Shown in pieces: positions 45,901-55,066 of a DNA stretch of 64,000 nucleotides. The notes under the pieces were generated by a model. It did not search any database. It had not been told where the DNA came from and saw only the letters and a list, made by a program, of their open reading frames with translations. Position 1 is the first letter of the stretch. Every line of letters starts with the position of its first letter. Position numbers and translations under genes: made by a program. Source of the stretch: Isoetes taiwanensis (Eukaryota > Streptophyta > Lycopodiopsida > Isoetales > Isoetaceae); the NCBI GenBank assembly GCA_021234155.1, contig JAJEKV010000008.1, positions 7,836,445 to 7,900,444 on the forward strand, read 5' to 3'.

Positions 45901-46240
45901 GAGAGAGAGAAGGAAAAAAGATGAGAAAGAAAGAGGAGAGAGAGGGGAGAGAGAGGGTAGAGAGAGAAGAGAGAGGAGAGAGGAGAGAGAAGACAGAAAT
46001 GGGAAGACAAAGAGAGATAGAGGGAAAGAGAGAAGATAGAGAGAAGAGAGGAGAGAGAAAGAAGAGAGAGGAGAGAGAAGAAAGACACAGGGAGAAGGGA
46101 AAGAGACAAAGAGAGAGGAGAGAGAAAGAGAGGAGGGAGGAGAGAGAAGAGAGAGAGAGAGGGGAGATGAGGGAAGAGAGAGGAGAGAGGGAAGAGATAG
46201 GAGAGAGAAGAGAGAGCAGAGAGAGAGGAGAGAGGGAGAT
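42942..46240. repeat. ~3.3-kb (GA)-rich polypurine tract in two blocks
   Basis: Blocks 42942-44022 and 44168-46240 consist almost wholly of A and G on the plus strand, with rare C or T. Internally it is built from larger repeats (recurring ggagagagaagagagatgag, agaaaagaggagagagag). The minus strand therefore translates into long Ser/Leu/Pro frames, which are not genes. GAGA-type tracts can form triplex DNA and bind GAGA-binding proteins in plants. Confidence 0.95.
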
Positions 46241-46439
46241 AGGGCACGTGGGTGGGCCCAAACCGAGGCAGGCGGCCGAGGCTAGCCGAGCCGAGAAAAG
46301 GAGGTAGAGGAAACCACCACGCCGGCCCTTTCTAGTTTTTATATGGTAAGATCTTGATCGTTGATCAAGTCTAAGATCCTAAGGCTCATATTGAATGCTC
46401 GTTCCTTAAGGAAAGGCTTTTAAAATTTTTTATGTTATT

Positions 46440-46502
46440 GGGGGGATTCGAACCCTGGTCCTCAGCCCCCCAAACCCCCCACTCTAACCACTAGACCAAG
46501 CA
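46440..46502 (-). other. tRNA-like A box / B box (copy 2)
   Basis: Minus strand TGGTCTAGTGGTTAGAG then GGTTCGAATCC. TCTA and TAGA could pair as a D-arm, but no anticodon arm is possible. Same layout as copies 1, 3 and 4. Confidence 0.6.
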
Positions 46503-46559
46503 TTAATTCTATGAATATTTTATGTTTCAAATATACTTAAGGGTAATGTTCTAATTAAG

Positions 46560-46660
46560 ATAAAATATTCTAGGATGTTTTGAAAGTTTCAAAATGTTCC
46601 AGAAAGTTCTAGAATGTCCTAGAAATTTCTAGAATGTAAGGGAATCCAGGAGAATTAAAG
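46560..46660. repeat. TTCTAGAA-type array, unit 1
   Basis: Repeats of agttctagaatgt and relatives at about 10-20 bp spacing; many fit TTC-nn-GAA. Confidence 0.7.
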
Positions 46661-47157
46661 GGAATATAAGGACATGCTAAAACTGGAACAATGCGCCGTA
46701 GGACGTATTAATTTTCTTGTATATATATATTATACATATATCTGATATATGTATATTCTTATGTTTGTCCTCCTAAATCCGACCGTTGATCCGAGATCCT
46801 ACGGCTCACGTGGCTTTGGGACGTATCCTACGGCCCAGATGGCTTGGGAGTTTGTGTATAGACTATATGTAAGCGATCCCACGGTCCGTGTTGATTTGAT
46901 CCCGATCGTCGGGTCCGAGATCCTACGGCCACATTGCTTTGGGACACATCCTACCGCACATGGCTTTGGGAATTATATGTAATCGATCCTATGGTCCGTG
47001 TTGTTCTTGATCTTGATCGTCGATCTAGGATCCTACTACCATGTTGCTTTAGATTTTTGCCACATGGCACGATCTCGCCCTTGATCGGGTCCAAGATCCT
47101 ACGCCCACGTTGAATGCTCATCCTTTAAGGAAAGGCTTTTAAAATTTTTATGTTGTG

Positions 47158-47215
47158 TGGGGATTTGAACCCCGGTCATTGACCCCCAAAATTTCCCATT
47201 CTAACCACTAGACCA
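47158..47215 (-). other. tRNA-like A box / B box (copy 3)
   Basis: Minus strand TGGTCTAGTGGTTAGAA and GGTTCAAATCC; degenerate copy of the element in units 1 and 3. Confidence 0.55.
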
Positions 47216-47289
47216 AGCATTAATTCTATGAATAATTTATGTTTCAAATATACTTAAGGGTAATAATCCAGTTAAGATAAAATAGAGCA

Positions 47290-47610
47290 TAACATTCTAA
47301 CTAGTTCAAAAAAGTTCTAGAATGTTCTGGAAGGCTCTAGAAAGTTCTAGAATCTGCTAGAAAGTTCCAAAATATTCTAGAAAATTCTAGAACATAAGCT
47401 GGGGGGAATCTATGAAAATTCTTCCAGAAAGTTTCAAATTGTTCTAATAAGTTCTAGAATGTTCGAGAATGTAGGAATCCATGGGAAGGTAAGAGAATCT
47501 AGGGAAATACTTCCAGAAAGTTCTAGGATATTTTGAAAGTCTCAGAATGTTCCAGAAAGTCTTAGAATGTTCCAGAAAGCCTTAGAATGTTCTAAAAAGT
47601 TCTAGAATGT
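47290..47610. repeat. TTCTAGAA-type array, unit 2
   Basis: Roughly twenty repeats of agttctagaatgttc-like sequence, rich in TTC-nn-GAA sites, passing into gaatctaagg-type repeats. Confidence 0.75.
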
Positions 47611-47676
47611 AAAGGAATCCAGGAGAATCTAACGGAATCTAAGAAAATCTCATAAAATGTGAGAGAATCTAGGAAA

Positions 47677-48601
47677 GGGCAAAAGTATGCTGGTGGGTAT
47701 CAAATAAACGCGGTTCAGCACCCAGCACCCAGCACTTTCCAGCACTTTTTTTTTTTGTTTTTCATAATCGGCCATGCAATTCGATCGTACATACAAAATT
47801 TCAGGGCCTAATTTGGGATATTGAGTGAGCAATTAGAGAAAACCCATTTCTGCAGCAATTTTGGTAAAACAGAACAAAATTTCTTAATTCAGCCCAAATT
47901 AAGCTAAATCAGATGGGGCTTTTCAGATTTTCATAATCGGCCATGCACCCATATCCTACGTGCAAAATTTCAGAACCTAATTTGGGATATTGTGTGAGCA
48001 ATTAGAGAAAAACTATTTCTGCAGCAGTTTTGGTACAGTGAAGAATTTTTTAATTCAGCCCAAATTAAGCTAAATCAGCTGGGGCTTTTCAGATTTTCAT
48101 AATCGGCCATGCACCCATATCCTATGTGCAAAATTTCAGAACCTAATTTGGGGATATTGAGTGAAAAATTAAAGAAAAACCATTCTTGCAACAGGTTTTT
48201 TGTAAAACAGTGAGAAATCTCTTAAGACAGCCCAATTTAAGCAAAATTAAATGGGGCTTTTAGGCTCAATATGGTCGAAATGACAATCCTACCTTGATGG
48301 ATAAGTTTTATGAAAAGATATGATGGATTGAGCAACTAATTGGAGATTCACATGCCAATTTGGAGTTTGGGTCAATCTGCGCACTAGTCAGACTCCAATC
48401 TAATGAAATCGATGCTAATCTGATGGAAAATTCGAGCATTGTGGAATGATTCTTGGCTGAAGAATCCTCTTAACAAATGAAGGGTGTAAAAAAACGAACC
48501 CACCAGCACCCACCATCACCCAAAAAAAAAGCAGGAAGCAGGGGTGCTGAAAGCATGCGTCCGGACGCATGCTTTTGATACCCACCAGCATACTTTTGCC
48601 C
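47677..48601. mobile_element. 925-bp terminal-inverted-repeat element with internal ~168-bp tandem repeats
   Basis: Ends are inverted repeats (GGGCAAAAGTATGCTGGTGG... and its complement, about 26 bp perfect), extending imperfectly to about 90 bp with an A/T tract. Flanked by GAAA on both sides (47673-47676, 48602-48605). The paralogous unit at 54618-54632 (aatctaagaaaatattt) shows the empty site. The interior holds three copies of a ~168-bp unit (start points 47763, 47932, 48098) and, near the right end, a 24-bp perfect palindrome at about 48550-48573. No coding capacity; non-autonomous. Superfamily unassigned because a 4-bp duplication with this end is unusual. Confidence 0.88.
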
Positions 48602-48605
48602 GAAA

Positions 48606-49015
48606 ATATTTACAAGCCTAAGGGAATCTCTTAAAACCTAGGGGATCTAAGGGAATCTTCATAAAATCTAAGGCAATCTAGGAAAATGTTGATGAAATCT
48701 TAGAGTATCTAAGGGAATCTTTATAGAATCTCTTTGAATCTCATATAATGTAAGGGAACCTAAGGCAATCTCATAAAATCTAAAGGGATCTAAGGGAATC
48801 TAAGGGGATCGTCATAGAATCTTGGAGAATCTACGGAAATGTAATGGAATCTAGAGGGAATCTTATAAAATTTAGAGGAATCTCCACGAAACTTCCAAGA
48901 GAACCTTGGTAGAATCTTAGAGAATCTATGAATTTAGAGTATTCTCAAGACATTCTTTTAGAATGTAGGGCACGACAAGAACTTGCAGCATAGGAACATG
49001 CTAAAACTCGAACAT
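48606..49015. repeat. AATCTA-type array, unit 2
   Basis: Repeats of gggaatctaaggaatct-like sequence about 10-20 bp apart; the same array is at 54600-54980 in unit 3 with recognisable register, which confirms the units are paralogous. Confidence 0.75.
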
Positions 49016-49177
49016 GCACCGTAGGACGCATTAAATTTCTTGTATTATATTATATATATTATATATTTTTATTATGTTTGTCGCGCTTATCCGACCGTCC
49101 GTTCGAGATCCTACGGCCCACGTGGCTTTGGGACGTATCCTACGGCTCAGATCACTACAAGAGAATGAGGGTTTTTT

Positions 49178-49500
49178 GTCAGAAAAATCGTCAGATGGTC
49201 TTCACAAAACAGACAACTGTCGAGATCCTACTGGCTGACGATTTATCTGACGAATATTATCTGACGATTGAGTGTCAGAAAAATCGTCAGAAAAATCGTC
49301 AGTTCTTCTGACGCTTGAGTGTCAGAAAAATCGTCAGTTTTTCTGACGATTGAGTGTCAGGAAAAACGTCAGAAAAAACGTCAGAAAAATCGTCAAAAAA
49401 ATCGTCAGAAAAATCCTCAGAATTTTCGTCAGAGAAATCGTCACAATTTTCGTCAAAAAAATCGTCATAATTTTCGTCAAAAAAATCGTCTAGTTTTTCA
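49178..49500. repeat. Left subterminal repeats of the CACTA element
   Basis: About fifteen copies of TCTGACGA or its complement in both orientations. The frames at 49319-49630 (+) and 49532-49299 (-) are by-products. Confidence 0.9.
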
Positions 49501-49659
49501 TCATTTTTTCTTTTGCGAGGGTCTGTTTGCATTTTGTTCTAATTTGCATTTTGTCTGCAATTCTGAATTTTGTATCGATTTGCACTTCGTCTTCATTATC
49601 TATTTAGTAATGCGCCTGAGTTTAACATGAATCTAGACTAGAGCATCTGTAAAACAAGA

Positions 49660-52600
49660 ACTCCTTTATTTAATTGTAATCATAGTTACATGTAACAATC
49701 TTTAGAATGCCAAGAAGTATAATGTGGTAAATTGCTTCTTCTTCAAAACATGTTCTATATTCCTAAACAAGTAGCCTGCAACCTACAACATTAGAATGTT
49801 GAACCAAACAATAGCAAAGTGCGCAGTGGTGAATGCACGAAGGAGCAGTCCCTCTTTGTGGATAAGTCCCTTTCTCTTCATTGCACCTGCAACATTTGAT
49901 AAAACAACCCCCTGCCAACAACCCGGACATTATGGTCAGTCTTAAAGACAGAAAGAAAATAGAGTGATCAATTGACAAAACATTTTAAGGACCCAACCAC
50001 ATTGCAGCAAATTATGAATTATGAACATTCAAGGCCTCAAACATCTCACTTGATATGTCTATGAACCAGTAAGAAAAAATCAGCAAGAGAGAGAGAGATC
50101 AAGGTAAAGCGAACACTGCTGATCTCATTTTTCAATATCAAGGAAACACAAGCTTCTCCTTTAGTATAAGGATACACTTAGACTATGTAGCATCTAAATA
50201 CAACAGTATAGGAACAAAGCATGTAGCTATAGCCATTAATTCCAGCATATCCAGTTCAACAAGAACTCGGTTTATCAACGTTTAGCATTCTCTCAAATAT
50301 GCATTTGGCACTTTAAGAAACCATGTAAGCAGCATTTCTATTTTCTTACATACCTTAAAATTTTACCACGATAATCGAAGCCATTTCTGTCTTAGAAGTA
50401 TAATTAAATCTGCCAAACATTGCCATAAAAGTCGAGCATTCTCCAAATTAGAAGCCAGCTTGTTCTTGCACCATAACCAAGGAGATCTGTCCTTATTTAT
50501 TCAATTTAATATGAATATTAGCAACCTTAAAACTTTCCATGGCTGAGAATAAGCATTCAGGCTAGAGTACCATATTACTATAGACTAACCAGAAAATACG
50601 CGCTCGGACAATAGTAATTATTCCTGCCATTTGAGTGTCCACACTGTACCAGAGCTGCAACAGAGCACCTGTTTGTCAATCCCTGTTTGTCACAATTTTT
50701 GGATCTGGCAGGCCCATTTTTGGATCTCTGTTCAGCCCAGTTATGAGCATTTAAGACCATTTTGAGGACATCTTTCTAAAACTATCTTTTTGCCAATGAA
50801 GCAAGAATTTTGCAAAGGTTTCACATCCTAGATCATATATTATTTCTCAAATGTAAAATTGTAAAACCATAAGAACCAACCTGGTTTATTTGCTCCAAGC
50901 TTATGTATTTTGTCATGATCTGGCACAACCGAACTGAAGCCCAACAGGAGCCGTTTTAGCACAAGTCTCCATCACCTTGGTACAAATAAGCTTGTTTAAG
51001 TCATTTCAAAGCACAAAGACCCTTTCGGCAGAACTGGACCACCTGGTCTTAGCGCATCACAGGTTCAGGCTATCTGCAGATGTGTAGGCGGCCATTTTAG
51101 GCAGAAGTATTTGCACAGTTAAGCACCTAGGCTTATTAGCATAACACAGCTATCTAGGTATACCGGAACATAACCAAATCGTTATCCTAACAGATCCGAC
51201 AAGCTATTTTTGCATGGCATAGAACCTGCAACAACCTAAGCAGCAAACTACATATGCATATATCCTTGCTTTAACAAAAGCCAAAAATCAGAGCAAGCAG
51301 AGAGAAAAATCCAAACCTGCAACCTATTACCAACCAACCTATTGCATGCATATATTATCAAACAGTAGATGGAAGTATTCAGTAAGCAAGATCCTTGCAT
51401 CATACATCATATTCACAAAATCTGAATTTTGCTCCTAAAATCCGAAATTTTGTTTTTACATATAAACCAGACAATGCAAGAATTTGCATTCCAAAAATTC
51501 AAGAATACTTCCTGACCTGATTTTATGCGTACTCCATGCTATTGTTGTAAAGTATCAGAAAGCATCTTTGAGGCTCCATTCGTATATGTGTGTACCCTGA
51601 ATATGAAGCTCTGTATCAGCAAATAGAGTTGCGAAAGGCATCATCAGGGATTCCAAATGGATACATTCGAAATGCACACACCAGCTATTTGGCATCACTT
51701 AGATATATGACGAAACAATGGCCTAATCTAAATTTTCATAGCAAATCTATACAAGCTTGCATACCTGTATAAATGTTAGCAGCCAGAGTTCTAGCCTGCT
51801 TGTGTTAATGCAAAACACCACTTTTCAGAGTCAAAAGCGGCTTCCTAACACAGTCGCCCAGCTGTATAGCCATATTCGGCATGTTCCAAACACACAAACG
51901 ATTGATTTAGGGCTGCAGAAATTCTGCTTTAAGCATATGAATGCTGTTAGTCTAAGATCAAAATTTAGAGCATAGAAACAAAGCCCCATTATTTCCCATC
52001 ATGTCGACGCATGTATAAGATCAAATATACCTGTTTCTTCCATATGAGGCTCCAGTTTTAGCCATATTCGGCCGCATGGAAGATGATCTGTGGACGTCAC
52101 CAAGCACATCTGGTCCAATCGCCCATACAAGAAGTCTCCGGCTAAGAGAGCATTTCGCTGTATATTTTGCTAAGGGAGCAAAAATCCGGCTATGTTTAGG
52201 GCAAGCCGCTTATGCCTCTAGAACCAAAAGAAAAAATTTTAGGGCAAGCATTTGTGATTGTCTTTCTGCCTTGGTCTATCGAAATTGCAACAATGCAATA
52301 TAATTTCAAACGATTTCCCATTAGGCTAGACCTGCTATGACGCAACATTTAAGCAACCAAAATAATTGCTCCATATGAGAAAATAGTACATGCAACGCAT
52401 TTGTCTTAAAGGCTAATAAGTGTGGCACTTATGCATGCCCAAGAAAATATAATATATTACATATAGTCAAAGGGTGCATCACTTTCCAAAATTTTAACAT
52501 CAATTCTTGAGGCTCATGCCCCTTGTAATTTAACGAATAGAATTTATCAATTCTTGAGGCAAAATGTTTGTTCCATCATACTTTAAAATAATTCTTGAGG

Positions 52601-53230
52601 CAAAATGTTTGTTCCATAATACTTTAAAATAATTCTTGAGGCAGATGTTTGTTCCAGCATATTTTACAATACACAGATGCAAGATCCAACTCTTGAGACT
52701 CTGTTGTGAATGTGCTCTTTTCCATGCTAAAAGACTGAAGGCTTTGATTTCCAGTGGTAAATTAGGTTTGTTTATTAAGCCAAGTTGTTGTACTTTCTAG
52801 CTTTTCTTGCAAGTTAGGTTGCTCACATGTTTGCAATTGAGAAATTCACCCCTATAATAGGACCAACTACCCATGAACATCCAATATGTTATACATGTTT
52901 AAAATTGAAGAGAACAATTATGTTACCTCAACTTCATTTTTTTCAAAGATATATAATGTAGTTTTAAAGCATCCATTATTATCTTTCAAGATCCTTAAGA
53001 TGATCCTATGGTTGGATAATAATAATGATAATTTGTCACAAGGTTTGAACATGTAACATGTTCAAACGCAACATTTTTCCATAGTCAAGGAGGTTTGAAT
53101 CTACCAATTTCTTCTAAGCTCAAACCTACATATGGATAGAAACTTACATATGTTTTCCCCCAAAGGCTTGGTCAAATAATACATTATTAGACATTATTAT
53201 TGGACAGATCAAGGAGATAGCTTTTCAAAA
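49660..53230. other. Interior of the CACTA element, no gene recognised
   Basis: AT-rich; the longest frames are about 60-75 codons without motifs. Contains the 52546-52672 tandem repeat. Probably replaced or scrambled cargo between the CACTA ends. Confidence 0.55.
52546..52672. repeat. Three tandem copies of a ~44-bp unit
   Basis: aattcttgaggcaaaatgtt...catactttaaaat repeats three times with small changes; an extra partial copy (tcaattcttgaggctc) precedes at 52500. Confidence 0.85.
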
Positions 53231-53289
53231 CATCAATTTTCATCTAAAATAGACTCTTGGATGAAATGTTATGACTAAAATTGTAATAA

Positions 53290-53645
53290 TGCTATCTTCT
53301 GACGAATAATCTGACGCATTTTCTGACGAAAAATCTGACACAAGATCTGACAAAAAATCTGACGAAATTTCTGACGCATTTTCTGACGATAAATCTGACA
53401 CAAGATCTGACGAAAAATCTGACGAAATTTCTGATGCTTTTTCTGACGATAAATCTGACACAAGATCTGACGAAATTTCTGACGCTTTTTCTGACGATAA
53501 ATCTGACACAAGATCTGACGATTAATCTGACGATATATCTGACGTAATATTGTCAAGAAAAGCGTCAGAAAGGCAATCGTCAGTATACGCATCAGCATAA
53601 ACGTCAGGGAAAAATCTCTCTAGACAGTCTGACGATTTTTCTGAC
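53290..53645. repeat. Right subterminal repeats of the CACTA element
   Basis: About 25 TCTGACGA/TCTGACAC motifs arranged in longer periods of about 56-58 bp (ttctgacgataaatctgac...). The minus-strand frames here are artefacts. Confidence 0.9.
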
Positions 53646-54065
53646 AAATAATAGTCATTCTCTTGTAGTGGATGGCTTGGGAGATTCTATATATATTCTA
53701 TATAGACGATCCTACGGTCCAGGTTGATTTGATCCTGATCGTCGGTTCGAGATCCTACGGCTCACGTTGCTTGGGGACACATCCTACGACCCAGATGGCT
53801 TGGGAGTTTCTATGTAGACTCTATGTAATCGATCCTACGGCCCAGGTTGCTCTTGATCCTGATCGTCGATCTGAGATCCTACGGCTCACGTTGCTTGGCA
53901 CATATCTTACGGTCTACATGGCTTTGGGAATTATATGTAATAGATCCTACGGCTTATATTGCTTTTATATGGTGAGATCTTGATCGTTGATCGAGTCTAA
54001 GATCCTAAAGCTCATGTTGAATGCTCGTCCCTTAAGGAAAGGCTTCTAAAATTTTTTATGTTATT

Positions 54066-54125
54066 GGGGGGATTCGAACCCTGGACCTCAACCCCCCAAA
54101 CCCCCACTCTAATCACTAGACCAAG
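54066..54125 (-). other. tRNA-like A box / B box (copy 4)
   Basis: Minus strand TGGTCTAGTGATTAGAG and GGTTCGAATCC. Same arrangement and flanks (aatgctt; cctttccttaagg) as copy 2. Confidence 0.6.
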
Positions 54126-54194
54126 CATTAATTCCATGAATAATTTATGTTTCAAATATACTTAAGGGTAATGTTCTAATTAAGATAAAATAGA

Positions 54195-54980
54195 ATATAA
54201 CATTCTAGATAGTTCAAGAAAGTTCTAGAATGTTCTAAAGGCTCTAGAAAGTTCTAAAATCTTCTAGAATGTTCTAGAAAGTTCCAGAATATTCTAGAAT
54301 ATTTTGGAAGATAAGAGAATCTAGGGGGAATTTAAGAGAATCCTTCCAGAAAGTCCCAAATTCTAGAACATAAGAGAATCTGGGGGGAATCTAAGAAATT
54401 TCTTCCAGAAAGTTTCAAATTGTTCTAAGTTCTAGAATGTAGGAGAACCTACGGGAATGTAAGAGAATCTAGGGAAATACTTCCAGAAAGTTCTAGGGTA
54501 TTTTGAAAGTCTCAGAATGTTCCAGAAAGTCTTAGAATGTTCTAAAAAGTTATAGAATGTAAAGGAATCTAGGAGAATCTAACGCAATCTAAAAAAATCT
54601 CATAAAATGTAAGAGAATCTAAGAAAATATTTACAATCCTAAGGGAATCTCTTAAAATCTAGGGGATCTAAGGGAATCTTCATAATATCTAAGGGAATCT
54701 AAAAAAATGTTGATGAAATCTTAGAGTATCTAGGGGAATTTTTATAGAATCTCTTTGAATCTCATATAATGTAAGGGAACCTAGGGCAATCTCATAAAAT
54801 CTAAAGGGATCTAAGAGAATCTAAGGGGATCTTTATAGAACCTTGAAGAATCTATGGAAATCTAATAGAATCTAGAGGGAATCTTATAAAATTTAGAGGA
54901 ATCTCCACGAACCTTGGTAGAATCTTAGAGAATGTATGAACTTAGAGTATTCTCAAGAGATCCTTTTAGAATGTAGGGCA
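54195..54980. repeat. TTCTAGAA and AATCTA arrays, unit 3
   Basis: First half agttctagaatgttctaaagg type with many TTC-nn-GAA matches, second half aatctaagggaatct type. Corresponds to 47285-47672 plus 48606-48980 of unit 2. Confidence 0.75.
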
Positions 54981-55066
54981 CGACAAGAACTTGCACGTAG
55001 GAACATGCTAAAACTCGAACATGCACCGTAGGACGCATTAAATTTCTTGTTTATTTATATTATTAT

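Larger units (their letters stand above)
42602..46335 (+). mobile_element. Helitron-like insertion carrying a ~3.3-kb purine tract
   Basis: The sister unit at 53947-53975 reads atattgcttttatatgg with no insert; here the two halves are split by 3734 bp that begins TCTATCTTCTATTATAATAAAAAGATAGCG, written here as its first 20: TCTATCTTCTATTATAATAA, and ends ...CCCTTTCTAG followed by T. TC at the 5' end, CTAG at the 3' end, lack of target duplication and an AT-rich 5' terminus with an inverted ctatctt/aagatag fit a non-autonomous Helitron. No clear 3' hairpin and a G|T rather than A|T target are points against. No Rep-helicase is present. Confidence 0.5.
49153..53670. mobile_element. Non-autonomous CACTA (En/Spm) transposon, 4518 bp
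   Basis: Terminal inverted repeats CACTACAAGAGAATGA are perfect for 16 bp, and a second block TGTCAGAAAAATCGTCAG also matches at both ends. The 3-bp target duplication GAT (49150-49152, 53671-53673) lies inside a cccaGATggcttggg subrepeat; uninterrupted copies of the target exist at 42433 and 46832. Subterminal arrays of GTCAGAAAAATCGTCAG-type repeats occupy about 49180-49500 and 53290-53645, as expected for transposase-binding regions. The interior (49660-53230) shows no transposase frame or captured gene that I recognise. Confidence 0.93.
42272..55066. repeat. Three head-to-tail copies of a ~1.4-kb complex repeat, each invaded by a different element
   Basis: Each unit starts after an (AT)n or (CTAT)n tract with ttatgtttgtcgcgcttatc (42357, 46760 variant, 49072). 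It continues with 3-6 subrepeats of gatcctacggcccacgtggc, a block with cttaaggaaaggctttt, a tRNA-like box pair, TTCTAGAA arrays and AATCTA arrays, and ends accgtaggacgcattaa...ttcttgt (about 46690, 49020, 55027). Approximate units: 42350-46735, 46736-49060, 49061-55066; without insertions each is about 0.7-1.5 kb (the first is the shortest). No coding capacity. Confidence 0.85.

Noticed and set aside
42907-46261. Minus-strand open frames of 218 to 703 codons, rich in Ser, Leu and Pro
   Set aside because: They are translations of the polypyrimidine strand of the GA tract; they exist in several frames at once and have no domain content.
43555-46307. Plus-strand Arg/Glu-rich frames
   Set aside because: Same GA tract in the other orientation; low complexity only.
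46440-46502. Functional tRNA gene
   Set aside because: A and B boxes are good, but no anticodon stem or acceptor stem can be formed, and four similar copies lie in repeats.
49299-49630. Frames on both strands near the left CACTA end
   Set aside because: Produced by subterminal repeats; peptide is a simple repetition of the 8-bp motif.
53240-53598. Two overlapping minus-strand repeat proteins (SSEKASEISSD type)
   Set aside because: By-product of right subterminal CACTA repeats, readable in two frames.
53290-53645. Regularly spaced repeats resembling a CRISPR array
   Set aside because: Plant nuclear context, variable spacers made of the same motif, and position at a CACTA end explain them.
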